This document shows, piece by piece, positions 1 to 8,716 of a DNA stretch of 64,000 nucleotides. How positions within the stretch are numbered: position 1 is the first letter of the stretch; each line of letters starts with the position of its first letter. The notes beneath the pieces are model-generated. The model was given only the letters and a program-made list of their open reading frames with translations, ran no database searches and was not told the origin of the DNA. Position numbers and translations under genes: made by a program. This DNA comes from GCA-2711565 sp963664245 (GTDB lineage: Bacteria; Bacteroidota; Bacteroidia; Bacteroidales; GCA-2711565). The DNA lies in contig OY760934.1 in the NCBI GenBank assembly GCA_963664245.1, forward strand, positions 1,922,001-1,986,000, in the 5' to 3' direction.

Positions 1-2120
1 TTTATAAATATACTGCCAAAGGCAATCTGGTAGCTGTTATCTCAAACGGTACAGCCGTACTTGGCCTGGGCGATATTGGTGCCGAAGCCGGAAAGCCGGT
101 AATGGAAGGAAAGGGATTGCTGTTCAAAATTTTTGCCGATATCGATGTATTCGATATCGAAATTGATGTAAAAGACATTGATAAATTTGTAGAAACCGTG
201 GTTAATATTGCCCCTACTTTTGGAGGAATTAACCTCGAAGATATTAAAGCTCCGGAATGCTTCGAAATTGAAGACCGAATTAAAGAAGCTGTTGATATTC
301 CTGTTATGCACGACGATCAACACGGCACGGCTATTATAACCACAGCTGGATTAATAAACGCCGTTAAGATAAATAAAAAGAAACTCGAAAACCTGAAGAT
401 TGTAGTAAATGGTGCCGGGGCAGCGTCCATTTCTTGTACTAAACTGTACATTGCGTTAGGTGTTAAACCCGAAAATATTATCATGCTTGATTCGCGTGGA
501 GTTCTTCACAAATCAAGAACAGACATGAACGCCATTAAAGCTCAATTTGCAACCGACAGGGATGTTCACACCCTGGAAGAAGCCCTGAAAGATGCCGATA
601 TGTTTTTAGGGCTTTCTGTTGCCGGGGTAATGACCCCCAAAATGCTGTTATCAATGGCGAAAGATCCGATTGTTTTTGCTTGTGCAAACCCGGTTCCTGA
701 AATCATGTATGAAGAAGCCGTTGCTACGCGTAAAGATGTAATCATGGGTACCGGGCGTTCCGACTATCCAAACCAAATTAACAATGTACTAGGATTCCCG
801 TTTATTTTCAGGGGAGCCATGGATGTTCGCGCAACAACCATCAACGAAGAAATGAAAGTTGCTGCGGCTAAAGCCCTGGCAGACCTTGCCCAGTTGCCGG
901 TACCGGAAGAAGTAAATATTGCTTATTCAACCAATAACCTAAAGTTCGGCAAGGATTATATTATTCCGAAACCAACCGACCCGCGTTTAATTGAACACCT
1001 TGCACCTGCCGTTGCAAAAGCAGCCATGGATAGCGGCGTAGCACGCAAACCTATCGAAGACTGGGATGCTTACCGCGATGAGCTCAGAAAACGTTTGGGA
1101 ATCAGCAATCCATTGATCCGCCAAATTAAAGCCCGTGCCAAAAACGACCCTAAACGGGTGGTATTTGCAGAAGCTGAAAATTATAAAATGCTGAAAGCTG
1201 CCGAGATCGTACAAAATGAAAAAATTGCGATACCAATTTTATTGGGTAGCGAAGATGTAATCAGGGATTTGATCCAGGAAAACGACCTGGAACTGGATGG
1301 AATAACCATTATCGATCCAAAATCAGATGCAGAAAAAGAAAGGCGTCATCAGTTTGCTCAAATGTATTACGAAAAACTGCAACGCCATGGCGTAACGGTT
1401 ACTTCGGCCAAAGACAAAATGCACCATCGAAATTACTTTAGCCCGATGATGGTTCAAAACGGTTTTGCCGATGCTATGGTTTCAGGCTTGACCCGAAACT
1501 ATCCAGATACTTTAAAGCCTGCGCTGCAAATTATTGGGAAAAAACCGGGAGCAAATTTAGTAACCGGCATGTACATTATTAACACTAAAGAAGGACCTAT
1601 TTTCTTTGCCGATTGTACCATTAACAAAAACCCATCGGCCGAAGAACTGGTTGAAATCACACTTCAAACAAAATACGCCGTTGAACAATTTAAAATTACC
1701 CCGCGTATTGCCTTTGTTTCTTACTCAAACTTTGGCTCAAACGATGGACGTATTCCTTCATTGCAGCGCGAGGCGGTTTCCATTCTTCACCGCGACTATC
1801 CCGACATGATCGTGGATGGTGAAATGCAAGCCAATGTAGCCCTTAACCCGGAAATGATTGAAGATAATTTCCCATTCTCTAAATTAAAAGGGGCTCCGGC
1901 CAACGTACTCATTTTCCCATACCTGACGGCTGGTAACGTGGCTTACAAACTGATGCAGGAAATGGGTCATTACGAAGTAATCGGCCCGGTAATCAACGGG
2001 ATGAACAAATCGGTTCATGTATTGAACATGGGTAGTAGTGTGAACGATATCGTGAACATGGTTTTAATTTCGGTACTCGACGCCCAGTGTGTTGAACAAC
2101 GCGAAAACAGAGGAAAATAA
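1..2120 (+). CDS. maeB: NADP-dependent malic enzyme with C-terminal phosphotransacetylase-like domain (5' partial)
   Basis: The reading frame is open from the left edge (codons start at base 3), so the true start lies outside the window and about 706 residues are visible. The first visible residues (KGNLVAVISNGTAVLGLGDI) are the malic enzyme N-terminal domain. The NAD(P)-binding domain follows (VVNGAGAASISC, then ACANPVPEI). From about residue 370 the protein continues into a phosphate acetyltransferase-like domain (KRVVFAEAENYKML, later VDGEMQANVAL). This is the MaeB hybrid architecture of about 760 residues, which decarboxylates malate to pyruvate. In E. coli MaeB the PTA-like domain is regulatory rather than catalytic. 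A terminator hairpin follows, and malate dehydrogenase and fumarase lie downstream. Confidence 0.95.
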   Translation, partial: YKYTAKGNLVAVISNGTAVLGLGDIGAEAGKPVMEGKGLLFKIFADIDVFDIEIDVKDIDKFVETVVNIAPTFGGINLEDIKAPECFEIEDRIKEAVDIPVMHDDQHGTAIITTAGLINAVKINKKKLENLKIVVNGAGAASISCTKLYIALGVKPENIIMLDSRGVLHKSRTDMNAIKAQFATDRDVHTLEEALKDADMFLGLSVAGVMTPKMLLSMAKDPIVFACANPVPEIMYEEAVATRKDVIMGTGRSDYPNQINNVLGFPFIFRGAMDVRATTINEEMKVAAAKALADLAQLPVPEEVNIAYSTNNLKFGKDYIIPKPTDPRLIEHLAPAVAKAAMDSGVARKPIEDWDAYRDELRKRLGISNPLIRQIKARAKNDPKRVVFAEAENYKMLKAAEIVQNEKIAIPILLGSEDVIRDLIQENDLELDGITIIDPKSDAEKERRHQFAQMYYEKLQRHGVTVTSAKDKMHHRNYFSPMMVQNGFADAMVSGLTRNYPDTLKPALQIIGKKPGANLVTGMYIINTKEGPIFFADCTINKNPSAEELVEITLQTKYAVEQFKITPRIAFVSYSNFGSNDGRIPSLQREAVSILHRDYPDMIVDGEMQANVALNPEMIEDNFPFSKLKGAPANVLIFPYLTAGNVAYKLMQEMGHYEVIGPVINGMNKSVHVLNMGSSVNDIVNMVLISVLDAQCVEQRENRGK

Positions 2121-2142
2121 ATTTATTTCACATATTTTTAAG

Positions 2143-2178
2143 AGGCAGCCCCGAGAATTCGGGATTGCCTTTTTTATT
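2143..2178 (+). terminator. Rho-independent terminator after maeB
   Basis: AGGCA and CCGA pair with TCGG and TGCCT around a short GAAT loop, followed by a run of six T. It sits 22 nt after the malic enzyme stop. Confidence 0.85.
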
Positions 2179-2301
2179 TTTAATAAAAGAGAAAGTTCAA
2201 AAATAATTAAATCACAAAGCATAAAATTCAATCTAAAAGTCAGTTAACAATCCTCCCGGCAACAATTTAAATATGTTATTTTTTTAACAATCAGATATTT
2301 A

Positions 2302-2309
2302 TATATTTG
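2302..2309 (+). promoter_or_regulatory. Bacteroidota -7 element (TATATTTG) for mdh
   Basis: TATATTTG matches TAnnTTTG, 50 nt before the mdh start. No convincing -33 TTTG is visible at the usual spacing, so only the -7 half is supported. The rest of 2179-2358 is A+T-rich with nothing else recognisable. Confidence 0.5.
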
Positions 2310-2358
2310 TATTTACTAAACAAGAAACACAAAAAGTTCTAACTAAAAGTTACTCATA

Positions 2359-3297
2359 ATGAATAAGATTACCGTTGTTGGTGCCGGAAATGTAGGTGCC
2401 ACCTGTGCCAATGTAATTGCACACAAAGATTTAGCCCGCGAAGTTGTTTTGGTCGATATAAAAGAAGGGGTAGCCGAGGGTAAAGCACTCGATATTTGGC
2501 AAACTTCATCCATCAATCATTTTAGTACACGCTTAACCGGTTCAACCAACGATTACCTGAAAACCAAAGGTTCCGGGGTAGTGGTTATTACCTCAGGGAT
2601 ACCGCGTAAACCCGGGATGTCGCGCGACGATTTGATAAAAACCAACGCCAAAATCGTAAAAGAAGTGACCGAAAAAGTCGTGAAATATTCTCCCGACGCC
2701 GTTATTATTATCGTTTCGAATCCTTTGGATGTTATGACTTATGCCGCTTACAAAGCAGCCAACAAACATTCGAGCAAGGTATTTGGCATGGCAGGCATTT
2801 TAGATACCGGCCGTTACCGCGCTTTTATCGCCGAAGCCTTGGATGTTTCGCCAAAAGACATTCTCTCGCTCTCATTGGGGGGACATGGAGATACCATGGT
2901 TCCGCTTCCACGTTATACCACGGTAAACGGAATTCCCATCGAAGAATTACTGGGCAAAGAAGAAATTGATAAAATTGTTGAAAGAACCCGTTTTGGCGGT
3001 GGTGAGCTGGTGAACCTGATGGGAACCTCTGCCTGGTATGCCCCGGGTGCTGCTGCTGCTCAAATGGTGGAAGCCATTGTTGACGACCAAAAACGCATCT
3101 TCCCGGTTTGTGCATGGTTGCAAGGAGAATACGGACTCAAAGACATTTACATGGGCGTACCTGTAAAGCTTGGCAAAAATGGAATTGAAGGAATTTTTGA
3201 GCTCCAGTTGAACAAAGAAGAATCCAAGCTGTTAAATGAATCGGCCGATGCCGTGAAAAAAACAATGAAGGTTCTTGATGACATGAAAATATTCTAA
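2359..3297 (+). CDS. mdh: Malate dehydrogenase, NAD-dependent
   Basis: This 312-residue protein is full length for the LDH-like MDH family, which interconverts malate and oxaloacetate. Visible features are the Rossmann glycine motif GAGNVGATCA at residues 8-17, the NAD-specifying acidic residue D33, the substrate-binding arginine loop in IPRKPGMSRDDL (81-92), VSNPLDVMTY at about 119, and the catalytic histidine H176 in GGHGDTMVP. The gene has its own promoter and terminator between maeB and a sirtuin gene, so it is probably monocistronic. With maeB and the class I fumarase it forms a C4-dicarboxylate group in this stretch. Confidence 0.96.
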   Translation: MNKITVVGAGNVGATCANVIAHKDLAREVVLVDIKEGVAEGKALDIWQTSSINHFSTRLTGSTNDYLKTKGSGVVVITSGIPRKPGMSRDDLIKTNAKIVKEVTEKVVKYSPDAVIIIVSNPLDVMTYAAYKAANKHSSKVFGMAGILDTGRYRAFIAEALDVSPKDILSLSLGGHGDTMVPLPRYTTVNGIPIEELLGKEEIDKIVERTRFGGGELVNLMGTSAWYAPGAAAAQMVEAIVDDQKRIFPVCAWLQGEYGLKDIYMGVPVKLGKNGIEGIFELQLNKEESKLLNESADAVKKTMKVLDDMKIF

Positions 3298-3320
3298 CAA
3301 TTTTATATCTCCGATATAAA

Positions 3321-3352
3321 AGGCATTCCACTTGTTTGGGATGCCTTTTTTC
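3321..3352 (+). terminator. Rho-independent terminator after mdh
   Basis: AGGCATTCCA pairs with TTGGGATGCCT (one G-T pair), followed by TTTTTT; it lies 24 nt after the mdh stop. Confidence 0.85.
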
Positions 3353-3387
3353 ATTAAATTTACTCAACCAAAACAAATTTTTCGTTA

Positions 3388-4077
3388 ATGAAAAAAATAG
3401 TTGTTTTAAGCGGATCTGGAATCAGTGCCGAAAGTGGGGTTAAAACTTTTCGCGAGGTGGATGGTTTATGGAGAAATCACCGCATCGAAGAAGTTGCCAG
3501 CCCCATTGCCTGGGCAAGTGATCCCGGAATGGTGTTGGAATTCTACAATATGCGCCGGAAACAACTATTTGAGGTAAAACCCAACGCGGCACATTATGCC
3601 CTGGCAAAACTGGAAGAAAAATACGAGGTGCAAATCATCACCCAAAACGTAGATGATTTACACGAGCGAGCTGGCTCGAGCAAGGTTTTACATCTTCATG
3701 GCGAATTAAAAAAAGCACGAAGCACGGCCGATCCCTCTTTAATATACGAACTCAAAGACTGGCCCCTGAATTTGGGCGATAAGTGTGCAACAGGTTCGCA
3801 ATTAAGGCCACATATTGTATGGTTCGGCGAAACGGTTCCAAACATCGAAATCGCGGCACAAATTGCTGCCGAAGCGGATATTTTTATGGTGATCGGGACT
3901 TCGCTGGTGGTTTACCCGGCTGCAGGATTGATTGATTATGTAAAAAATTCGGTTCCTAAATATTTGATTGATCCGAATGCTGACGAACGGACTTATCCCA
4001 ATTTAACCACCATCCGGAAACAGGCCAGTAAGGGCGTGCCCGAAATTGTTAATGAATTAATAAATAATAAAGTATGA
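3388..4077 (+). CDS. cobB: Sir2-family NAD-dependent protein deacylase (class III, CobB/SIRT5-like)
   Basis: The 229-residue protein carries the sirtuin signatures GSGISAESGVKTFR (9-22), TQNVDDLHERAG (85-96) and HLHGEL with catalytic H104. Y53 and R56 form the YxxR pair that in class III sirtuins such as SIRT5 and E. coli CobB favours acidic acyl groups (succinyl, malonyl). The usual zinc-binding CxxC pairs are absent, since the zinc module (about residues 109-140) keeps a single cysteine (DKCATGSQLRP). From memory this is common in Bacteroidota homologues. The stop overlaps the next start (ATGA), so it is translationally coupled to the ArsC-like gene. The symbol is by family. Confidence 0.9.
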   Translation: MKKIVVLSGSGISAESGVKTFREVDGLWRNHRIEEVASPIAWASDPGMVLEFYNMRRKQLFEVKPNAAHYALAKLEEKYEVQIITQNVDDLHERAGSSKVLHLHGELKKARSTADPSLIYELKDWPLNLGDKCATGSQLRPHIVWFGETVPNIEIAAQIAAEADIFMVIGTSLVVYPAAGLIDYVKNSVPKYLIDPNADERTYPNLTTIRKQASKGVPEIVNELINNKV

Positions 4078-4490
4078 AAATTTTAGTTATTTGCACCGGA
4101 AACTCCTGCAGAAGTCAAATGGCTGAATATTTTCTAAAGTCGTTTGATGCAAATCTAGACATTTATTCAGCCGGATCGAATCCGGAGAAAAGAGTTAATT
4201 TAAGAACCATCAAAGTAATGAAAGAAGCAGGCATTGATATGTCAGATGCAGTTCCTAAAAATGTAGATGAATTCATCACTGAAGCTTTTGATTACGTAAT
4301 TACCGTTTGTGACCACGCCCGCGAAAGCTGCCCGGTTTTTATGGGAGTGGTTAAAAATCGCCTTCATATAGGATTTGAAGATCCGGCCCTTGCCCGCGGC
4401 ACGGAAGAAGAAGTAATGGCCGTGTACCGAAAAATCAGGGATCAGATTAAAGAAACCTTCTATCAATTTTATTTAAAAATCAAGCAATAA
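4074..4490 (+). CDS. arsC: Thioredoxin-dependent arsenate reductase / low-Mr protein tyrosine phosphatase family
   Basis: The 138-residue protein begins with the PTP loop C7-TGNSC-R13. Two further cysteines lie at C79 and C86 in VCDHARESCP, so the C7/C79/C86 triad of thioredoxin-coupled ArsC is complete. That family reduces arsenate to arsenite using thioredoxin. A pure low-Mr phosphatase would lack the redox pair, so arsenate reductase is preferred. No ArsR, ArsB or Acr3 gene is nearby, so this is not an ars operon. It overlaps the sirtuin gene by 4 nt and is followed 3 nt later by recX. Confidence 0.85.
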   Translation: MKILVICTGNSCRSQMAEYFLKSFDANLDIYSAGSNPEKRVNLRTIKVMKEAGIDMSDAVPKNVDEFITEAFDYVITVCDHARESCPVFMGVVKNRLHIGFEDPALARGTEEEVMAVYRKIRDQIKETFYQFYLKIKQ

Positions 4491-4493
4491 GCT

Positions 4494-4952
4494 ATGACTG
4501 AACATCAACGTTACATACTTACCAAAGCTCAAAGATACTGCACCTACCAGGAACGGTGCTTATACGATGTTAAAACCAAGCTTGACGAATGGCAAACCCA
4601 GCAAAAAGTAGCTGAGGAGATCATTGCCCAGCTTATTCGGGATGATTACCTGAATGAAGAACGCTTTGCCCGAAATTTTGCGGTGGGCAAATTCCGGCAA
4701 AAACAATGGGGGAAGAACAAAATTATTTATGCCCTAAAACTTAAAAAAATTCCCGATTTAATTATCCAAATCGGGCTGCAGGCCATTGATGACGAAGAAT
4801 ACATGCGGACTTTGGTTGATATCCTGAAAAAGAAATCAAAAGAAATCAAGGATAAAAACCATCATCAGCGAAATTACAAACTGGCGGCTTATGCTATTCG
4901 CAAAGGTTTCCGCTCGGGACTGGTTTGGGACGTGGTTTATCAACTGGTCTGA
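4494..4952 (+). CDS. recX: Regulatory protein RecX
   Basis: This 152-residue helical protein has the RecX pattern: a tyrosine- and arginine-rich first helix (KAQRYCTYQERCLYDVKTKL), then LIRDDYLNEERFARNFAVGKFRQKQWGKNKI, then repeats of three-helix units. RecX binds RecA filaments and modulates recombinase activity. recA is not in the window. It is the last gene of a tight run with the sirtuin and ArsC genes, and a separate promoter element follows for prfB. Confidence 0.88.
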   Translation: MTEHQRYILTKAQRYCTYQERCLYDVKTKLDEWQTQQKVAEEIIAQLIRDDYLNEERFARNFAVGKFRQKQWGKNKIIYALKLKKIPDLIIQIGLQAIDDEEYMRTLVDILKKKSKEIKDKNHHQRNYKLAAYAIRKGFRSGLVWDVVYQLV

Positions 4953-4962
4953 CAAATTTCCG

Positions 4963-4970
4963 TACATTTG
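4963..4970 (+). promoter_or_regulatory. -7 element (TACATTTG) for prfB
   Basis: TACATTTG fits TAnnTTTG and lies 18 nt before the prfB ATG, just after the recX stop. A matching -33 is not obvious. Confidence 0.5.
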
Positions 4971-4988
4971 TCCCTTTAAATTTGAAAC

Positions 4989-6078
4989 ATGGTTACAATT
5001 GAAGCAATTAAAGATTTGCAAAAAAGGCTAGGTGCCTTAAGGAGGTATCTTTGACATTGATCAAAAGCAAAAAGAAATAGAGGAAGAAGAAAAACTTACC
5101 CAGGAAGAAGGGTTTTGGAACGATCCGAAAAAAGCCGAGCAACTTCTCAAAAAAATAAAAGACAAAAAGCTGTGGACATCTGCTTACGATAAAGCAACAC
5201 AAAGCGTGGATGATCTTGTGGTGATCCATGAATTTTTTACCGAAGGCGAAGCTTCGGAGGAAGAAGTGGATCAGCAATACGAAAACACCTTGAAAGCAAT
5301 TGAAGAACTGGAATTCAAAAATATGCTTTCGGGCGAAGAAGATAAGCTCGGTGCCATTGTAAATATTAATCCCGGTGCCGGTGGAACCGAAAGCCAGGAC
5401 TGGGCACAAATGCTGATGCGGATGTACATCCGCTGGGGCGAACGAAATAATTTCAAAGTAAAAAAACTCGATTTCCAAGAAGGCGATGTTGCCGGTATAA
5501 AATCCTGTTCGCTTGAGTTTGAAGGTGATTTTTCCTTTGGGTATTTAAAAGGCGAAAACGGGGTTCACCGCTTGGTGCGCCTCTCTCCTTTTGATTCGGC
5601 AAACCGCCGACATACGTCTTTTGCTTCGGTGTACGCCTACCCCGTAGTTGACGACAACATCACCATTGAGATTAACCCCGCCGACATCAGTTGGGATACC
5701 TTCCGTTCGGGCGGACCCGGCGGACAAAATGTAAACAAGGTTGAAACCGCGGTTCGCCTCCACCATAAACCTTCCGGAATTGTAGTAGAATGCCAGGAAA
5801 CGCGTTCGCAGGGGCAAAACCGCGAAAAAGCCATCCGCATGTTAAAATCGCAGCTTTACGAGATAGAACTACGGAAACAACGCGAGGCTCAAGCTGAAAT
5901 TGAAGGCAACAAAAAGAAAATCGAGTGGGGGTCACAAATCCGTTCTTACGTGATGCATCCTTACAAAATGGTTAAGGATCTCCGCACCAATGTTGAAACA
6001 TCAAACGTACAGGCCGTGATGGATGGCGATATTCAGGAATTTATCAAAGCCTATTTGATGGAATTTGGCGGCAATTAA
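4989..6078 (+). CDS. prfB: Peptide chain release factor 2, programmed +1 frameshift
   Basis: Translation starts at ATG 4989 and reads 21 codons to an in-frame TGA at 5052-5054. The site AGGAGG-TAT-CTT-TGA-C is the classic RF2 autoregulatory frameshift: an internal Shine-Dalgarno sequence 3 nt before CTT lets the ribosome slip +1 and continue at GAC 5053. The continuation has 341 residues, giving about 362 in all, the usual RF2 length. It carries the UGA/UAA-recognition motif SPF (LVRLSPFDSANRRHTSF) and the catalytic GGQ (SGGPGGQNVNKVETAV). Low RF2 delays termination at the TGA and raises frameshifting. An annotation starting at about 5206 would lose the N-terminus. Confidence 0.96.
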
Positions 6079-6274
6079 ACAGGCCGCTTTTCTTTAAAAG
6101 AACAAAAAAATATCTAAGCTGGAAGTAAAAAAATTCCATTTCCAAATTCCGAATTCCAAACTCCGCATTTAGACAAATCAATCTGGTTACGCTCACGGCA
6201 GCTTTCTGTTCTAACATTTAAACCCAAACCACATAAATTAAACTTTTTAATTAACTTTGAGTAAAAATTGCCAA

Positions 6275-6616
6275 ATGATCAAAATATACCACAATCCCCG
6301 CTGCCGCAAATCAAGAGCCGGTCTGGCTCATCTCGAAACCAAAAAAGTCGAGTTCAAAATCAGGGATTATTTTAAAGAACCTTTTTCTGAAATTGAACTG
6401 GCAGATATTTTAACCAAGCTGGGTAAGAACCCGCAAGATATGATCCGCACCCAAGAGACGATTTTTAAATCCGATTTTAAAGGCAAAGATTTTTCGGATG
6501 AAGAATGGATCAAAATTATGGTTCAGAACCCAAAGCTCATTCAGCGACCGATTGTTGTAAAAGATCATAAAGCTGTTTTAGGACAGCCACCCGAACAAAT
6601 CGACCAATTATTTTAA
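6275..6616 (+). CDS. ArsC/Spx-family thioredoxin-fold protein (glutaredoxin-type arsenate reductase-like)
   Basis: Start taken at ATG 6275, giving 113 residues; a TTG at 6257 is possible but adds residues not typical of the family. The protein opens with IKIYHNPRCRKSR, the ArsC-family active site with a single cysteine, and ends with the family's IQRPIVVKDHKAVLGQPPE loop. Members are glutaredoxin-coupled arsenate reductases or Spx/YffB-like proteins of unclear activity. With no arsenic genes around it, the physiological role is not settled. It is unrelated in fold to the ArsC-like gene at 4074. Confidence 0.85.
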   Translation: MIKIYHNPRCRKSRAGLAHLETKKVEFKIRDYFKEPFSEIELADILTKLGKNPQDMIRTQETIFKSDFKGKDFSDEEWIKIMVQNPKLIQRPIVVKDHKAVLGQPPEQIDQLF

Positions 6617-6634
6617 TCCTTAAAATTTATCGCC

Positions 6635-6997
6635 ATGAAAAACCGACAAAGTTTTAAAAACCTCGCCATTTGGGAAAACTGCCTGGAAATGGTGAAAAGC
6701 ATTTATATATTGACCTCCGTTTTCCCGGAAGACGAAAAAGAAGGCGTTGTCAGGGCGATGAAAAAAAGTGTGATCCAGGTTCCGGGCAACATTGCCAAGG
6801 GCATGCAATCAAACAATGCAGAAGCTCGCCAACAACATCTCGAAAATGCACTAAACGAACTCACCGAAATAGAAACCCTGCTCATTGTATCTCAAAAACT
6901 CGATTTTATTGACGAAAACGATTTTGAAAGCTATTATGAGAAATGCCAGACCCTAAACATGCAAATTGATGGATTAATTCAAAAATTCAACAAATAA
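6635..6997 (+). CDS. Four-helix bundle protein (23S rRNA intervening-sequence protein family)
   Basis: The 120-residue protein has the IVP/S23 pattern: FKNLAIWENCLEMVKSIY near the N-terminus, FPEDEKEGVVRAMKKSVIQVPGNIAKG in the middle, and a C-terminal helix pair. The family was named for proteins encoded in rRNA intervening sequences, but it is widespread as free-standing chromosomal genes in Bacteroidota and has no established function. Here it lies 18 nt after the ArsC/Spx gene and 22 nt before fumarase. Confidence 0.85.
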   Translation: MKNRQSFKNLAIWENCLEMVKSIYILTSVFPEDEKEGVVRAMKKSVIQVPGNIAKGMQSNNAEARQQHLENALNELTEIETLLIVSQKLDFIDENDFESYYEKCQTLNMQIDGLIQKFNK

Positions 6998-7019
6998 TCA
7001 ACCTAACAAAATTACACTT

Positions 7020-8636
7020 ATGCCCACACCCGAATTTAAGTATCAGGAGCCTTTTCCGTTGGGAGAAGACAAAACCGAATATTATTTATTAACCAAAGAT
7101 CACATCAGTGTATCCGAGTTCGAAGGAAAAGAAATCATTAAAGTTGAAGCCGAAGGATTGACAAAATTGGCCAATGCTGCTTTTCGCGATACTTCGTTTA
7201 TGTTGCGAACCCAACATTTGAAGCAGGTTGCCGCCATTTTAGACGATAAAGATGCCAGCGAAAACGACAAATTTGTTGGCGTTACTATGCTTCGCAATGC
7301 GGAAATTTCGGCCAAAGGGAAACTCCCGTTTTGCCAGGATACCGGAACCGCAACTATCGTAGCCAAAAAGGGCCAACAAATATGGACAGATGGCAATGAC
7401 GAGGAAGCCCTGTCGAAAGGCGTTTACATCACCTATACCGAGGAAAATTTGCGTTATTCGCAAACCATCCCACTCGATATGTACAAAGAAAAAAATTCGG
7501 GCACCAACCTTCCGGCACAAATTGATATTCTTGCCACCGGAGGTGCCGAATACAAATTTTTATTCGTTGCCAAAGGGGGTGGTTCGGCCAACAAAACCAG
7601 CCTTTACCAGGAAACCAAGGCCCTGCTCACCCCGGAGAAACTGGAAAACTTCTTAATTGAAAAAATGAAGACTTTGGGAACCGCTGGTTGCCCGCCTTAC
7701 CACATTGCTTTTGTAATTGGGGGAACCTCTGCCGAAACAAATCTGAAAACGGTTAAACTCGCCAGCGCAAAATACCTCGACAACCTTCCAACGCAGGGAA
7801 ACGAGTATGGACAGGCTTTCCGCGATCTTGAACTGGAACAAAAAATACTGGAAGCTTCCTATAAATTAGGCATAGGGGCGCAATTTGGCGGTAAACATTT
7901 TGCGTTGGATTTACGCATCATCCGCATGCCTCGCCACGGAGCAAGCTGTCCGGTAGGCATGGGTGTTTCCTGTTCTGCCGACCGCAACATCAAAGCCAAA
8001 ATCAACAAAGACGGTATTTGGGTAGAAAAACTGGAAGACAATCCCGGTAAATTCATCCCTGAAAAATACCGCCGCGAAGACGAAAAAGGAGCCGTTGAAA
8101 TTGACCTCAACCTCCCGATGAAAGAAATTTTAGTCGAACTGACCAAACATAAAGTGGGAACCCGTTTGTCGTTAAACGGAACTATTATCGTGGCCCGCGA
8201 TATTGCACACGCCAAGCTTAAAGAACGCATCGACAGTGGCGAAGGACTGCCACAATACGTTAAAAATCACCCGATTTATTATGCGGGTCCTGCTAAAACC
8301 CCGGAAGGCATGGCCTCCGGTTCATTCGGGCCAACCACTGCCGGACGGATGGATTCGTATGTTGATCTGTTCCAAAGCCATGGCGGAAGCATGGTGATGA
8401 TTGCCAAAGGAAACCGCAACCAGCAGGTTACGGATGCCTGTAAAAAACACGGCGGGTTTTACCTGGGAAGCATCGGTGGGCCGGCAGCTATTTTGGCACA
8501 AAACAATATCACCAACGTTGAGTTGCTCGAATATCCCGAACTGGGCATGGAAGCCATTTATAAAATTGAAGTGAAAGACTTCCCGGCTTTTATTTTGGTG
8601 GATGATAAGGGGAATGATTTTTTTAAGATGGCGTAA
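7020..8636 (+). CDS. fumA: Fumarate hydratase, class I (iron-sulfur)
   Basis: This 538-residue class I fumarase interconverts fumarate and malate with an oxygen-sensitive [4Fe-4S] cluster. Cluster cysteines are visible at C105 (LPFCQDTGT), C224 (GTAGCPPYH) and C318 (MGVSCSAD), the same positions as in E. coli FumA. The C-terminal beta domain contains GPAKTPEGMASGSFGPTTAGRMDSYV. Class I rather than class II fumarase fits an anaerobic or microaerobic lifestyle. The gene ends at a strong hairpin facing the bacteriocin operon. Confidence 0.95.
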   Translation: MPTPEFKYQEPFPLGEDKTEYYLLTKDHISVSEFEGKEIIKVEAEGLTKLANAAFRDTSFMLRTQHLKQVAAILDDKDASENDKFVGVTMLRNAEISAKGKLPFCQDTGTATIVAKKGQQIWTDGNDEEALSKGVYITYTEENLRYSQTIPLDMYKEKNSGTNLPAQIDILATGGAEYKFLFVAKGGGSANKTSLYQETKALLTPEKLENFLIEKMKTLGTAGCPPYHIAFVIGGTSAETNLKTVKLASAKYLDNLPTQGNEYGQAFRDLELEQKILEASYKLGIGAQFGGKHFALDLRIIRMPRHGASCPVGMGVSCSADRNIKAKINKDGIWVEKLEDNPGKFIPEKYRREDEKGAVEIDLNLPMKEILVELTKHKVGTRLSLNGTIIVARDIAHAKLKERIDSGEGLPQYVKNHPIYYAGPAKTPEGMASGSFGPTTAGRMDSYVDLFQSHGGSMVMIAKGNRNQQVTDACKKHGGFYLGSIGGPAAILAQNNITNVELLEYPELGMEAIYKIEVKDFPAFILVDDKGNDFFKMA

Positions 8637-8648
8637 AAATTAACATAC

Positions 8649-8680
8649 CAAAGGGTGTCGCCTTAAAGCGACGCCCTTTG
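8649..8680. terminator. Bidirectional hairpin between fumarase and the exporter gene
   Basis: A 13-bp stem, CAAAGGGTGTCGC paired with GCGACGCCCTTTG (one G-T pair), closes a CTTAAA loop. It lies between two convergent genes. The T-tract is short, so termination is inferred from the stem and position. Confidence 0.7.
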
Positions 8681-8716
8681 ACATTTTGCTTCCATTGAAT
8701 GACAATCTCATTACTA

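Noticed and set aside
3388..4490. Sirtuin plus ArsC as a SIR2-type defence pair
   Set aside because: The sirtuin is a single-domain class III deacylase with YxxR, not a defence-type SIR2 fusion, and no defence genes are nearby.
5206..6078. A separate 290-residue RF2 gene starting at GTG 5206
   Set aside because: The frame is open further upstream to the frameshift site, and the full N-terminus from 4989 matches RF2; the short version is an artefact of ignoring the programmed frameshift.
4074..6616. An arsenic resistance cluster based on two ArsC-type genes
   Set aside because: The two proteins have unrelated folds and are separated by recX and prfB, and no ArsR, ArsB, Acr3 or ArsA gene is present.
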